The notes under the pieces were generated by a model that was given only the letters and a program-made list of their open reading frames with translations, did no database searches and had not been told where the DNA came from. Shown one piece after another: positions 10,618 through 22,541 of a stretch of 64,000 bases of DNA. The position numbers and the translations under genes were made by a program. This stretch comes from Pachyseris speciosa (Eukaryota > Cnidaria > Anthozoa > Scleractinia > Pachyseridae). Where the stretch lies: assembly GCA_016490735.1 (NCBI GenBank), contig JAEMWC010000460.1, positions 170,001-234,000 of the forward strand, written 5' to 3'. How positions within the stretch are numbered: position 1 is the first letter of the stretch; every line of letters starts with the position of its first letter.

Positions 10618-11089
10618 TTTCCCTACCCTATTTCAGACCTGCTACACCTACACGGTTGACGTGAACATAATTTCAGAAGGGCTTTTAATGATGGTCTCGT
10701 CGCCCAATGATGAGGAAGTAGCTTCTTCTAAAAAACACACCCAATTCAAGACTACAATGCACAAAATACACCCTATTTCAGAATCAATACCCTATTTTAG
10801 ACCAAAACGGCTAAAAAGCCATACCCTTTGGGACCGCACATACATATAGGAGTTAGTATATCATAAACTCAAAGGCTCCAACAAAGTTATTAGTTTTAAC
10901 CCTCAAAGAGACTTTTCGTGTTTGTTACAATTGACCATAGTTGAAGTATTGCTCTGACTGGTTTTCCTCGTTCCTTCGGTGCTGGCCGTCCAGTGAGTTT
11001 TCTCTCAGCATGGGAATTGCGTGCGGGTCTGCTTTTTGTTAGACCGTAGCCGAGAGTACAGAGGGATTACTCGTATTACATCCATACCG

Positions 11090-11551
11090 TAAAGTTCCGA
11101 AAGTAACGACCTCCCGAAAGTAGCGATAAAATTTCACAGGTGTTAGCAGATCCCGAAAGTAGCGACCCCCCTGAAAATAACGACCTTCCGAAGGTAACGA
11201 CCTCATAAGTGAGGAAAGATTTAAAGGAAAGCCTGCAACGGCTAACTCCAACGGCTCACAATAACATTAACGGTATTAATGGGAACTGACTGTTGCTAAT
11301 GTAGATTATTCAAAGGATAGCTGATTCTTTCGAATTGTTATTCAAAACAATAACTTGTAAGAAGTTTCTCCAAATAAAACGTATGTGTTTTCACATTTGT
11401 CGCGATTTTATTAACTTCGAACGGCCCATGTACGGTACACGTTTTAGCTACCGAAAGTAGCGACCCCCGAAAGCAGCGACACTCCGAAAGTAGCGATGGG
11501 AAAAGGCTGCTAAATCCGAAAGTAACGAGGGTCGCTACTTTCGGAACTTTA
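11090..11551. mobile_element. Short TIR element with CGAAAGTARCGACC subrepeats
   Basis: The ends are TAAAGTTCCGAAAGTAACGA at 11090 and its reverse complement ending at 11551. The interior repeats CCGAAAGTAGCGACC-type words in both orientations, notably 11445-11540. No transposase frame. A target duplication could not be fixed (TA is possible). Confidence 0.6.
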
Positions 11552-11959
11552 TGATATTCCATTTTCCTGTATGAGATAGAAAATTGATCTTCGAGATTTT
11601 ACGACGACTGGCTGTCTTTAAAGCAGGACCCTTTACTGATTATAGTTTTCAACCGGTTAAACTGAAAGTCCCCTTGTTAAATTAAAACGAATGTATCTAA
11701 AGTTGTGTTTTTTATACTTTATTCTTCAAGAGTATACTAACTAAAAACCGTGTGAGACTTCCACGTAAATGCTGATTAACATTTACCAGCATTCGGATGC
11801 TGGCAGCTACACCAGATACAGTTGCAGATAATGTAGATTTTCTATTCGCTAAAACATTTCATATGCTCGAAATACTTGAGACACCAAAAACACTAGACAA
11901 CATTCACCTTTTCACTCCAGCATCAAGCCAGAGTTCGTGACTGGTGGTCCCAAGTTTTG

Positions 11960-13290
11960 AGTCCGGTGGACAAAAATCTTAAAGCGTGACCATTCAAATG
12001 AAAGCTACTAAGCAGTTCGTTCTGTGGTGCTGTTTATTATGCTGTACAAGGTGGTTCTAACTTTTGGTTCTGTCAATGAAATCCTAAAGTGTGACCATTC
12101 ACATGAAAGCTACTGAGTAGTACTTTCTTGTGGTGCTGCTTGTTATGCTGTAAAAGGTGGTTCTAACTTTTGAGTCTGTGAATGAAATCCTAAAGTTTGA
12201 CCATTCAAATGAAAGCTACTGAGCAGTACGTTCCTGTGGTGCTGTTTATTATGCTGTACAAGGTGGTTCTAACTTTTGAGTCTGTGGATGAAATCCTAAA
12301 GTGTGACATTCACATAAAAGCTACTGAGCATTACGTTCCTGTGGTGCTGTGATTATGCTGTAGAAGATGGTTAAAATTCCGAAACGAAAGCTACTGAGCA
12401 GTACTTTCCCGTGATGCTGTTTTTTATTACGCTTGCGGCTGTATACGAGGTAGTTGCACAGTTTGGTGTCTATCGATGAAATCCAACGACGTCGGAGGTC
12501 CCGTTAGTGACTCAAAATGTCAAGCATTCGTGATCGCTTACGAGAGGTTATACCACAGGGGGTCTACAATTTGGGTCATTAGCATAAGGCAGTAGCAGAG
12601 ATTTACTACCAGGGTCTACTCTGATTTCTGGAGGCAACAAAAAGTCGATATAGGTTCTTGATATTTGTATTGAGCCAAGTTATCGATCGATTTCTTGTTG
12701 TCTCCAGAAATCAGACAACGGAGTAAACCTCCGCTCTTACCACATCCTAATGCCTCAAAATATAAATCCCCTATCTCTGAACTCGCGCGGTTTGAAAATT
12801 AAAAGTTGTTTAGCAGTACGTCTCTTATGCAGTGCAAGGTGGTTCAACCTTTCTAGTTTGCGGATGAAATCTTGAAGTGTGACCATTCATTTCTTTTCTA
12901 AAGTGGATCTGTTTATTATGCTGTATTGAGTGTATCTAACCTTCGAGTCGAAGTGCAAAAAATCTTTACAATTCAAATAACAGCTGTCTATTATGTTGTA
13001 TAAGTTGGTTCTAACTTTAAGTGGAGTAGACGGATGAAATCTTAAAGTGTGACCATATCACCAATCTCAAGGCAGTACAAACTGATACTGACTTTTGAAT
13101 ATGTGGATGAAAAGCTAAAGTATGATTATTAAAATGACCTTTATTGAGTTGTACTTTCCTTTGGTGCTGTTTACTACGTTGTACATTTTATTCTAACTTT
13201 TGAGTCTGTGGATGAAATTCCAAGTGCGGCCATGTCATTCAAATGAAAGCTATTGAGCAGTACTTTTCTGCGGTGGTGTTTATATTTATT
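11960..13290. repeat. Minisatellite of about 106-bp units
   Basis: The word AAAGYGTGACCATTCA starts at 11981, 12086 and 12192, with a variant at 12298, giving a period of 105-106. Each unit continues with AAGCTACTGAGCAGTAC, GTGGTGCTGTTTATTATGCT and GGTGGTTCTAACTTTTGAGT. About four units are well preserved. Degenerate, spaced units continue at 12370-12480, 12800-12890 and 12990-13290. The break at about 12480-12800 contains a hairpin (CTGATTTCTGGAGGCAACAA against TTGTTGTCTCCAGAAATCAG). Confidence 0.75.
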
Positions 13291-13302
13291 CTATTCTATA
13301 GC

Positions 13303-13690
13303 TTTACTGGGTACAGGGCTACCCAGTAGGGGTAGGCACGAACGGGACTCCTAGGTACCATGCAAAGCTCCCTCCCTACCCATTCCCACAACCCATGAAG
13401 GTTGACCACACCACCGGGGTCTACGTCCCCTTCTCTTTTCGAACAGTGGTGTGGGTTCTTTAACGTCCCACAAGAACAAATCAGAGAAAGAGAGCTGTGA
13501 GGGGGGACCTACGGTTTTTCGTCCTTATCCGAGAAGACTAGAAAGTCTAACCGTTTGCAGATGTAATTACAAAGGTAGCACTTTCTCCTCAATTATTTTT
13601 AAAGACCCTGAGTGTTGGTCCGGCCGGAGTTGAACCCGCGACCTCCCGCACGGTAGTCCAGTGCTCTACAACTGAGCTAACCGGTTGGCG
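13303..13690 (-). repeat. tRNA-derived SINE, minus strand
   Basis: The tRNA-like head is at 13617-13687 on the minus strand: it starts CCGGTTAGCTCAGTTG, has box B GGTTCAACTCC and ends in CCGGACC. A body of about 300 bases and an AATAG-type tail at about 13303-13320 follow. It is a different SINE family from the one at 225. The head shows wobble pairs in the acceptor and no clean anticodon stem, so I do not call a functional tRNA. Confidence 0.65.
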
Positions 13691-14467
13691 GTTATTTATA
13701 AGTTTGTATAAGGTAGTTCAACTTTTAGAAAGCTCATCTTTTAGTTTTAATTGTCTTACGAAGCTTATATTTTTACAGCGTTGTTTATCAAGTCGATTAG
13801 GCGGTGTTTGAACGGATGAATATATTTTTTCACAATAAAGGGAGAAAGTTCCTCATCCAAATTGGCCATGGAGTATCAAATATGGAATCAAAGAAATGTA
13901 GAGTTTGTATGAAATGGAATTAACCTTCCAGTATGTTTGCCTCTAAACAAAAATGACGCCAGAAATCATACAAAAAAGATCACTAAATTATCGCGAAAAA
14001 TTCAGTTAAAATAAAAAAATGCATAAAAGAAGACAAAGAAACAAGAAAGGGCGAAAAATGTAATGATAAACTATTTGCAAAGGGTTATTTTTCAAAAGCG
14101 AAATTCTTTTCATAGTGCACCCATTTTCGTGTGTAAAATCTAGGTAACCTAACTTATAAACATATACGAGACGCCCAGGAGTTCCTTGGCTTGTTGTATG
14201 CTTGTCCTTTTGTCGTTTCTCTATTTTTCGGAGCAACAGCAACATCATGTAGCCTGTAAAAAGAAATAAATCAATTCATTGTCATGGAAATAATATCTCT
14301 ATTTAAGGAAACGTCATGGAGGTCTTCCTTCCCTTTAATAGCGATTTTATTGCCAGGACAAGGCGTGTTCATAGGACAAGGTGTGTTCCATATGGCGAGG
14401 GAGAGGGAAACTATAATTTCACAAAAAAAGAAAACTGGGAAAAGCTGACGAACATTTTGATTGAGTA
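13691..14467. other. No gene recognised
   Basis: AT-rich, no tRNA-like fold or repeat recognised. Short minus-strand frames show no motif. Confidence 0.4.
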
Positions 14468-15060
14468 ATAGTAAACTGAATGAATATGTGAGTGCTCATA
14501 GCAGTTATGAACACTACTTAAGTAGTAGTGAAAATGAAGCTTGAACCAAAAAAATCAGGCTTGTAGGGGATTTGAGCTTACGACCTCTACCATACCGGTG
14601 CAGCGCCCTACCAATTGAGCAAATTTTTACAAATTTTTTTCAGCCTTTATTTCCCGGGGGAAGGGGAGGGGGGGGGGGGGGGAGGCTATTTAAAAAATTA
14701 ATACGTGGAGGCTCCGCCCCGTGTTCCGACCCCTTACCCTTTTATATACCATTTTTGACAGAAAGGTACCCCTTTCGTATACCTTCCTTCCCGTCATAAG
14801 GCACGAGTGTTCGAAATATTTTAATGAAAGGCCCTTTTAAATACTTAAATGACAGATTTCCCTACCCTTTCATTTCCTTGGACTCGTGAAATCCCTACCC
14901 TTTCATATACCTAAAGGGTCAAAAAGGTATCGCTTTCGGGCGGAGCTTCCCCGTATAGGCCATATTTTCACCACTGCTTAAGTAGTGTTCATAACTGCGA
15001 TGATCATTCACATATCCATTCATTAATCCGCAGTTCAAATATATGATTTAAATATATTCA
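14468..15060. repeat. SINE relics split by a G-tract element
   Basis: The minus strand at 14557-14628 carries the same tRNA-like head as 225-297, with its tail at 14468-14556. On the plus strand TTTTTTCAGCCTTTATTTC at about 14635-14653 is SINE linker, whose tail resumes at 14966-15060 (ACTGCTTAAGTAGTG). The R2 element at 14654-14963 lies between. So a head-to-head SINE pair existed before R2 inserted. Confidence 0.6.
14654..14963 (-). mobile_element. R2 G-tract element, copy 1
   Basis: Begins CCGGGGGAAGGGGAGG with a run of G, then GGAGGCTCCGCCCC, and ends GCTTCCCCGTATAGGCC. It is an inverted copy of the element at 21128-21440 (shared AAGGGTAGGGATTTCACGAG and GGGGCGGAGCCTCC). A possible short duplication TATTTC/TATTTTC surrounds it. 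It has no coding frame. Confidence 0.6.
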
Positions 15061-15339
15061 TTTTCGCATAATAGCAAACTGTTCAATACACTGCTAACCG
15101 GCTACTTTTGCTTTTTAAATCCTCACAAGATACAAGATACTTATTATTAATTTATTTACTTTTCTCAGTTTTTTTTTTTTTAATCCTGGGTGTAATAATT
15201 TTTTGCTGTCGTTTAGAGTTTATCGTTTTCCTGTGTAGGTATGCGTGGACATTTATATGTATAGCCCGAAATTTCTAAATAAAAAAAATAAGAAAGCTAA
15301 AATAATACAGAACTGTTAGAATATCGTAAATACTCTTTG

Positions 15340-15660
15340 TCTTTGGCCATCGTAGCTTAACAAGAAATAACACGCAAACTGCGGTGATAAACATGACAAT
15401 AGAACGCATTGTTGAAAAACAAAAATAAAACTATATCGTTTAACTTGACGTTTCGTATGTTTCGACATACATCTTCAGAAGTGACCGTTAGGAATAAAAG
15501 TAACAACTAAATTTTTAATTTAAGATAAGTAACTAATTAACAATAAACTTGACAGAAGCTAAAAATAATTTGATAGAGATACAGCTTTTCGCTGCTTACA
15601 TTTTCATTTAACGTAGGCTTCAATTCTCTAATTAGTAGAGTCTCCTTTATCTTGCAATGA
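15340..15660 (-). mobile_element. Penelope-like element, extreme 3' fragment
   Basis: The minus strand from about 15660 reads CKIKETLLIRELKPTLNENV then SSEKLYLY, matching the C-terminus of the GIY-YIG frame at 9759-10391. The 3' UTR also matches that copy (ACTTGACGTTTCGTATG, then GACATAC). Only about 35 codons survive. Confidence 0.8.
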
Positions 15661-15828
15661 GTAGAATAAACTAGATAATAAACTGTTAGAATAAACTGTT
15701 AGAATAAACTAGATTTGAGGTTTTTTTGGGTTCAACATAGATTATATCCAGATATAAAGGGACATGTACCTTAAAAAAAATAAACTAGATACTACGGTCA
15801 ATTTTTCAGCTTTTTGTTCACTCTACAA

Positions 15829-15866
15829 ATGCAAATGCAAATGCAAATGCAAATACAAATGCAAGG
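15829..15866. repeat. (AAATGC)n microsatellite
   Basis: About six tandem AAATGC/AAATAC hexamers. Confidence 0.85.
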
Positions 15867-15899
15867 CAAACGATATACAACGCTGTCTCAAGCATCATA

Positions 15900-16716
15900 C
15901 AACGTTTAAATGTTAATAAAGTGGTTGTTGTTTATCTGTATTTTAACCTACCGTTAAGTGGTGTTCCAGGTCTTTAACTTGCCTTTGACAAGTCTTCTTT
16001 TAACTGAATCCTTCTGAAGACAGAAATGGCTTGTGTTCAAGGTTTCCCGGTGGAAAGAATGGGTGCCGTGTTGAAATCGTGAGAGGCCGTTATTAAACGG
16101 TTACCGGTCGTTTCAACAAACTGCAGTTTAGTCTGTTCGCCACATGTTAAAACTGACAAATACTTTAACATTTAACTTTAACACCAACTCTATGTACTAC
16201 AATGCACAGGAACATTCAAGCTAATTGTTCAGCCAAATTCTCTTTTAGAACGAGAAAAAAAAATCAACATTCTTATACTTTCACGAAGCGAAACAGCTTC
16301 GTAGCGAAACGACCGAATATCTAGGCTAACATGACAAACTGGAGAGGAAAGAATACTTTCTGTATGCAATTACAAGTTTCTGGAGAAAGTCAAGACTGTT
16401 TGGTGTTACCTTGTAAAGAAGCGAAGAAAGCACATAACCAACTTCAGCATGACTTTCTCCCGTGCGACAGCACGTGCATCCAGAGTTCGTCCAGAAAGTC
16501 ATGTTTTCTTAGTTAACGGCTGATGGTATCCATCGCAGAAATCTCCAATGTTACAGTGCCAAGCAGAAAAGTCGTCATTTCAACTCACCACGTGAACGCT
16601 TGGCGCAAAGAACAAGCTGGTACGTTAGCTTGCGAGAAGCCATGTTGCGTCAACTTGTGGCATGTGGAAGGTGGCAGAAAAGCATGAATAATAAAAAGCA
16701 AAAATTTGCAATTTGT
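15900..16716. other. No gene recognised
   Basis: Contains words such as AAACGACCG that recur in dispersed repeats near 17830 and 49760, but no defined element or coding sequence. Confidence 0.4.
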
Positions 16717-16843
16717 ATAGGTAATCACATGATTTCGAGTGCAATTTGGAATAAACAAGCACGAGTAAATTTTTTCAAAGACTCACAAAATTGCACGAGC
16801 CCGTAGGGCGAGTGCAATTTGTGGTCTTTGAAAAAATTTACAA

Positions 16844-16879
<36 letters not shown>

Positions 16880-16900
16880 GTGATTACTTATTAATAATAT
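16717..16900. mobile_element. Hairpin MITE
   Basis: Two arms of about 80 bases face each other (GAGTGCAATTTGGAATAA against TTATTCCAAATTGCAC) around a loop with GAGCCCGTAGGGCGAG. The outer parts pair through AATCACATGAT / ATCATGTGATTA. No target duplication was fixed. Confidence 0.65.
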
Positions 16901-17945
16901 ACATGAAAAAATTGCGAGATAGCTTCTTAACGTTGCAGAAGCAACGCAACGAAGCTAAGGTGAACCAAAACAACAGTTTTCTCGATGTTTTTAAAGCGTT
17001 TTTAGCTGTAAAAACTGGCTAAACAATTACAGGCTATAGCTATAAGGCTACTTTGTTTGCTAAGTGTCTATCAAGCGCTGTAATCATTACCTTCAGGCTT
17101 TCTAGTTCGTTATCTTCGCCTTGTTTGTCCTTGTTTGTTTATTAATCTCGGCGTCACTCCATCAACGGACTCGTAATTCCAATTACGTCGGCAATTCCCT
17201 TCTCTGGACACCACTGTTTCCAAACAGACAGCTAAAATACAGTGCTTTTCGCAGCCGTTTCTTCTTTTTAGAGCTGTTTTGCAGCTTCTCTGCTGTTATT
17301 GCGGTCACGAAGAAAGAAAACCTGCTCAAAAAGCCAGCCATTGTTTTGGCTCGCAGAGTCGCTTGCAGCTCTTCAGACTTTGCGCCATTCAGAGGCCGCG
17401 TTTGATTGGCTCAATCGCAGCGCCTTTGTTTATCAACCAATCAGAATCCTCAGTTTTTTACCTTGTTTTGCACTGTATTTCCTTTTTTCTGCACCGAATA
17501 ACCTTTTTTCTGCACCGGTGTTTCCTAAAAACTGCATTTCTCTTAGCCAATCAGAATCGAGAAATTTTTTCATGTATATTATTAAAATAGAAATGTCCAT
17601 CCCGTGCAAGGATTACGGGAAAACTGGAAATCATACCGCAAGGCATTGAAAATCATAACAAAAGTCTGTCTTTTTTTGTGAGAAAAAATTTTTTTAAAAA
17701 AACTCACCTTATAATATCCTAGTACAATTTGGGTTTAATATCGCAAATCGCAATAAATTAGTATCGCAAATAATAGAATAACGGCCTTGGCTACAGACTT
17801 CGGTTGGAGCAAATTGTCATCGGGCGAATCGACTTAAGGCCGAAACGACCGCAATTCTTTCATTTTTGATACAATGAGTCGAATCTTCGCTTGCAGAAGT
17901 GGAAACTTCTTTGAAGCACCATGGCTGATAGAACTCCCGAAAGTT
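16901..17945. other. Repeat-like DNA with fortuitous open frames
   Basis: Several overlapping plus-strand frames (17121-17649) occur in all phases across ATTGGCT/AGCCAAT-rich DNA, arguing against a real gene. Bases about 17775-17930 share words with 49640-49800 (CGAATCGACTTAAGG, CGAAACGACC) and 53615-53660 (AAGCACCATGGCTGA), so this is a dispersed family. Confidence 0.45.
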
Positions 17946-18082
17946 GCCTGTTCCACCCTCTCAGATATTTGGGGCGAGCGAGCGAGAGAACGAGCGAAGA
18001 TTCCATCGCTCTAATTGGGCCGCTCGTTGTTTCATGTTTCCCTCTGCGCTGGCCCCAAATATCTGAAAGCCTGGAACAGGCT
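17946..18082. repeat. Short inverted repeat
   Basis: CTCAGATATTTGGGG at about 17959 pairs with CCCCAAATATCTGAAAG near 18055-18072, and CCTGTTCCA with TGGAACAGG at the outer ends. A small fold-back element. Confidence 0.6.
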
Positions 18083-19106
18083 ATCCCGAAAGTTGAGCTG
18101 AAACGGCAATTTCACTCCATTTATATTACACCTCTTTCTATTTTTATCTCCATTTAGCGACAGCGCACAGTTTTAAAACGTTTCTGGTGCCCATTTTCTA
18201 TTGTGCGAGTAACCGTACTTTGCGCGATTCATTACATTTCAAGAAGTTTTTCTTAAGATACTTCCTCTGAAATAAAAGTGCCAATAGATTTTTGTTCAAA
18301 CTTTGGTCACTGAATATTTATCACATGAGAACTTCAATTTTGAAATAAAAAAGGGGGGTGCCCGTGCTCATTTAGGAGCTGCGAGGCATTGAATATGCCC
18401 TATTTTGGCATTATTTGATGCTTACTGTAAGAACGCATTTCAACTTGTTGTAAAGTAGTTGTGAACCCAAACTCATGAGAACATGCATTTAACTACATTC
18501 CATACTTTATGTTGGACACAAATAAACATTTTTAGTTTGATTTAGACAGAAAGCTGAATCCTTGATTAAATATTTGAACCAAATTTCTTGACATGGTTAC
18601 TAAACTTCAAACAGAAAAGGCCACAGTTTATCTTCTATTTTCCTTATTTATTCAAATTTCAGCAATAGAAATCAGATGAGTCTTTTCTCGCACAAAGCCT
18701 GTGATTAGTTGATTACAATGACAGGAAATGCCATTTTTCAACTAACACAGCTCAATTTCAAGGCAAACCCGCCATGTTTTCAATGTGCACGTGCACGAGC
18801 GCGCGCTAAATGAAGCCATTAATTATGCGCAGAAAGGATGAGCGATGCAAATGTGAGGAATCACCTTAAGGGGGGACTTAACCTAAACACCGTTTGTGCG
18901 TCGCTTGACATGGATTTGACGTTAATGTCTCGTTCGCGTTTCAAGCAATCCAAAATCCCTATGCTCATCCCATGAAGCTGTATTGTGGGATATTTTGTGA
19001 AATTTTTTGGTGATTTTTGGGCATATTTGGGACGAGAGAATTTTTCTAGAAGGATTTGTTAAATTTAGGGAAATAGGGAATATCGAAGATTTAATAAGGC
19101 TTTAAA
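18083..19106. other. No feature recognised
   Basis: No open frame, tRNA-like fold or convincing repeat. Confidence 0.4.
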
Positions 19107-19683
19107 GGTGGGCCCACACGAGGGGATTTGTTGCAGGAACATGTTGCTGCAAAATGTAGCAGCGACACTTTTTTAAACTGTTCACATTAGGGGTTATCTA
19201 GCTGGGACGTGTAGCAGGGACATGTAGCAGGGACCAAATCGCAGAGTTTGCACACTTGTGAAAAAGTTGCCGGGATATGTTTCAGGGACGTGTTGCAGGG
19301 ACATATCCCTTCGTGTGTGTTGACACTTTTTCTCTCGTGCAACATAAATTTTGTGTAAAACTTGTCGCCGCAACATGTCCCATGAAGTTCAACAAGTTGG
19401 ACTCCGTGCAACATGTTGCAGGGACACATTTTGCACAAAATTCATGTTGCACGAGTGAAAAAGGTGTCAACGAACACGAAGGGATATGTCCCTGCAACAC
19501 GTCCCTGAAACATATCCCGGCAACTTTTTCACAAGTGTGCAAACTCTGCGATTTGGTCCCTGCTACATGTCGCTGCTACACATCCCTGCAACATGTCCCT
19601 CAGTGTGTACTTAACGCGATTTTGTCCCTGCTTCATGTTGCAGCAACATGTTCCTGCAACATGTCCCCTCGTGTGGGCCCACC
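19107..19683. mobile_element. 577-bp palindromic fold-back element
   Basis: The terminal inverted repeats GGTGGGCCCACACGAGGGGA extend into near-complete palindromy across the whole element, built from variants of ACATGTTGCAGGGAC. The centre is near 19390. Flanks give either a TAA or a TTAAA duplication, ambiguous because of the palindrome. The open frames in it on both strands are by-products of symmetry. Confidence 0.75.
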
Positions 19684-21127
19684 TTAAAATTGAAATTTGA
19701 AGTGGAAAATTAGTAGATGGACACCAAACAGTTCCCCAGCAACCTTCAGTGCCCTTGTGGGGTGTCAGCTGTCTGGTGGTGTTTCAAAACATTTTTGTAC
19801 ATTTTAATCCCTTCTTTAAACTCCTTAAAATTCCACTCCGATTCACCTTAAGTTCCACCTTAAAGGAGCTACGTCACGGTCTTTAAGTTTTGAAAAGTTT
19901 TGCTTCAATTTTTCAAAAACGTCATTTGTAATCCGTTTCAAACTTCTCCATCCTCGTCATATTTGCATTTATTCTTGTCTCTTTGCAACTTTTCTTCCTT
20001 GACAAATTATTTCACTGTTTCCCATTATTTTAAAAAATGCATTTTTTCAAGAGCCCATTACCCTGATGTTTTATGTCTCTAACAATGACCCAAAATGACC
20101 GGGCTCCTTTAACGGTTACGTGTTTTTTTAATCTGTGCAATTTTCTTTTCCTTTAACTTGATTCAAATGAGACTATCTGTATTTCTCATAACTGGTCTCT
20201 GAAAAGCGTACTTTGCAGTCTACGCACTAATTAGTTTTCACAACGAATTGTGTTACCAGATTCCTGAGAATGGAAAGGAATGGCTTGGGGAGTGCTCCAC
20301 GCACCCCCCCCCTCCCTCCCCTCTCCTCGCGCGCGCGCTTTCCCCCCTCCCCTTTCCTTTTGGAAGTATCTACCAAGCAGTCTAAATGGCTAATTGACCT
20401 CATGCACATTCCCTCGGAATTTTTTTTTCACGCCTCAATCATTTACCCACCCAGCTCCCCGTTCGAAATAAAACAACAGCATTGACTCCGACTGCCATTC
20501 ACTTTTCAAACGAAATCCACATGATCCCACAAAATCGTGCCAGTGGTTGGCCCTCCTCCTCCACGACAATGATGGCAACAATGAAATAAAGACATTTTCT
20601 TTAGTTTCCGTAACAGGTTGTGGTAGATTCGGAGAAGCAGGCGCAAAAATGCAGCCATTAAGAGATATTTTTTATTGGAAAAGGGAATGGTAGATATTAG
20701 CTTCTTTTGGAAATAAGACCCCAAGTCGCTTTTATCCGGGAAATAGTGCTGGGTCTGGAAGGCTCCAAGCTTATCCTGGAGGCCTGACATATTGGTTATC
20801 TTTTAGAGGGATCTTAGCCTATGCCGTGCAAAATATGCCTAACAAGACTAAAACAGTCTTGTGTAGCTATGAATGTCCTTAGGCTCACAGTTTTGGTAGA
20901 CAAAAAAGGTAAACTATAGTCTGCTACCCTTTGCCCAGGGTGTCCTACATAGCTGTACCCAGCCACAGCTGAGCTATGTCAAAATGCAACCCAAGAGTCC
21001 AATAATGAATGAATGAACAAATTTGAAGTTCAAAAATCAAAATGGTGCAAGGCACTTTAACAACAACAACAATAATGAATAATGGTAGTAGGACCGAGTG
21101 GAGTTCAATTCGGTCTGTAATCACATC
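19684..21127. other. No gene recognised
   Basis: Includes a C-rich run with CG dinucleotides at about 20300-20350. No family recognised. Confidence 0.4.
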
Positions 21128-21440
21128 CCCCGGGGGGGTGGGGTACTCCCTATAATGGCCTATACGGGGAGGCTCCACCCAAAAGAGGTACATTTTTCAC
21201 GCTTCAGGTGTATGAAAGGGTAGGGATTTCACGAGTCGAAGTATATGAAAGGTTAGGGAAATCTGTCATTTAGGTATTTAAAAGGGCCTTTCATTAAAAT
21301 ATTTTGAACGCACGTACCTCATGACTGTACTGATCCAATGGAAGCTATACGGAAGGGGTACCTTTCTGTCAAAAATGGTATAAAAATGGGTAAGGGGTCG
21401 GAACTCGGGGCGGAGCCTCCACGTATTAATTTATTTTAGC
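21128..21440 (+). mobile_element. R2 G-tract element, copy 2
   Basis: Begins CCCCCGGGGGGGTGGGGTAC then CTCCCTATAATGGCCTATAC and ends GGGGCGGAGCCTCCACG. It is the inverted relative of 14654-14963. The CCCGGGG start and poly-G tract resemble R3 at 3967, the R1 starts at 9484 and 31514, and the insert at 46973. Confidence 0.65.
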
Positions 21441-21593
21441 AGTTCCCCACCTCCCTCCTCTGTCTTGTACGTTTTTTTAGTGTTTACTACCCATATCATT
21501 TTACATTTTTAAATCTAGTTAAGTCTGTAATTGTAATAAATAATACACGACCCTCAAGCATGTATTTTGCTTTAACTACCGATCGTTTTTAAG

Positions 21594-22180
21594 GTGGCTC
21601 AAAATGGTTTCATTATTTTTAAACACTAACTCTTTGATGGATTGATACTCCCACACTTTTTGTTTGTTTTCTTGAACATGGTATTAAACAATTTCCCAAC
21701 TATTTCTCAACAATTTGCGATCACTTTTTTTGCATATAAGGTTACCACAGCAACAATACAGCCTCTTAGAAACACCCTAAATTTTGGCTTTGTGCCGTTA
21801 ACTCAAAAACAAATCTGGTGACCCCGATTTGTATTATTGAATTGCAGTCAGCATATAAAGAATCATCTTTCTGTAAAGTTTTTAAAAAACCTGTACATGG
21901 GGTTCAGAGCCACGTTGACTCATCAAAAAATTAAGGTGGCTCTGAACCCCATGTGCAGATCTTTTTAAGACTTTGCAGAAAGATAAATCTTGATATGCTA
22001 ATTGCAAATCAGTAATAAATATTGGATGTCACTGGACTCGTTTTTGAGTTATAGGCACAAAAAGCCTAAATTAAGGTTGTTTTTAAGCGGCTATTCTGTT
22101 GCTATGGTAACCGTATATGTCAAAAAAATTATTTCAAATTGTTGGAAAAATTATTGGGAATCATGAGTGATTTACCAAAT
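21594..22180. repeat. Inverted repeat, AAGGTGGCTC ends
   Basis: The left arm (21594-21925) and right arm (21943-22180) are diverged inverted copies: TGGGGTTCAGAGCCAC pairs with GTGGCTCTGAACCCCA, and GGTTACCACAGCAACA with TGTTGCTATGGTAACC. No coding frame. Confidence 0.6.
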
Positions 22181-22386
22181 CACAAAATCAGACGACTGCA
22201 AGGTGGGAGTCCGATACGTTAATCACGAGTATGATTACAGACAGAATTGGACCACATGAAGTCCAGTTACCAATTAATCAAAATGACGTGTACTGTCCAA
22301 TTACACGGGCATGATGCATAAACTGTCCTATTAGTGCTCAAATCAGGCTGCTGATAACCAATCACATTCCAGAATTTTGTTAGTTT

Positions 22387-22390
<4 letters not shown>

Positions 22391-22420
<30 letters not shown>
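22391..22420. repeat. (AAT)n microsatellite, 5' side of the L1 insertion
   Basis: Ten AAT units directly abut the first base of the L1-like element. About six more units (27902-27920) follow its poly-A tail, so the element sits inside one microsatellite. Confidence 0.9.
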
Positions 22421-22421
<1 letters not shown>

Positions 22422-22541
22422 GGGGGAATGGGTCGAACAAGATGGCGACCGGCTGTGCGTGTAAAGCGCTGTAATTCATTTTAGTCTGGGAAGAGTCTAG
22501 CGTCCCTAAACTAAATGTTGTACACTTAAGATAACATTTTA

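Larger units (their letters stand above)
9484..10850 (+). repeat. R1 repeat, split by a Penelope-like element
   Basis: The left part, 9484-9542, has a G-tract then ACTCCCTATTTCAGACC. The right part, 10618-10850, continues the order seen in the uninterrupted R1 copy at 31514-31915 and ends CCATACCCTTTGGGACCGCA. The intervening 1075 bp is a retroelement flanked by a 13-bp duplication. R1 has no coding capacity. Confidence 0.7.

Noticed and set aside
17121..17649. Three overlapping plus frames suggesting a small secreted protein
   Set aside because: Open in several phases at once over repeat-like, AGCCAAT-rich DNA; no homology signal.
19187..19687. Cys-rich peptides on both strands
   Set aside because: By-products of a palindrome made of GTTGCAGGGAC words; both strands read the same motif.
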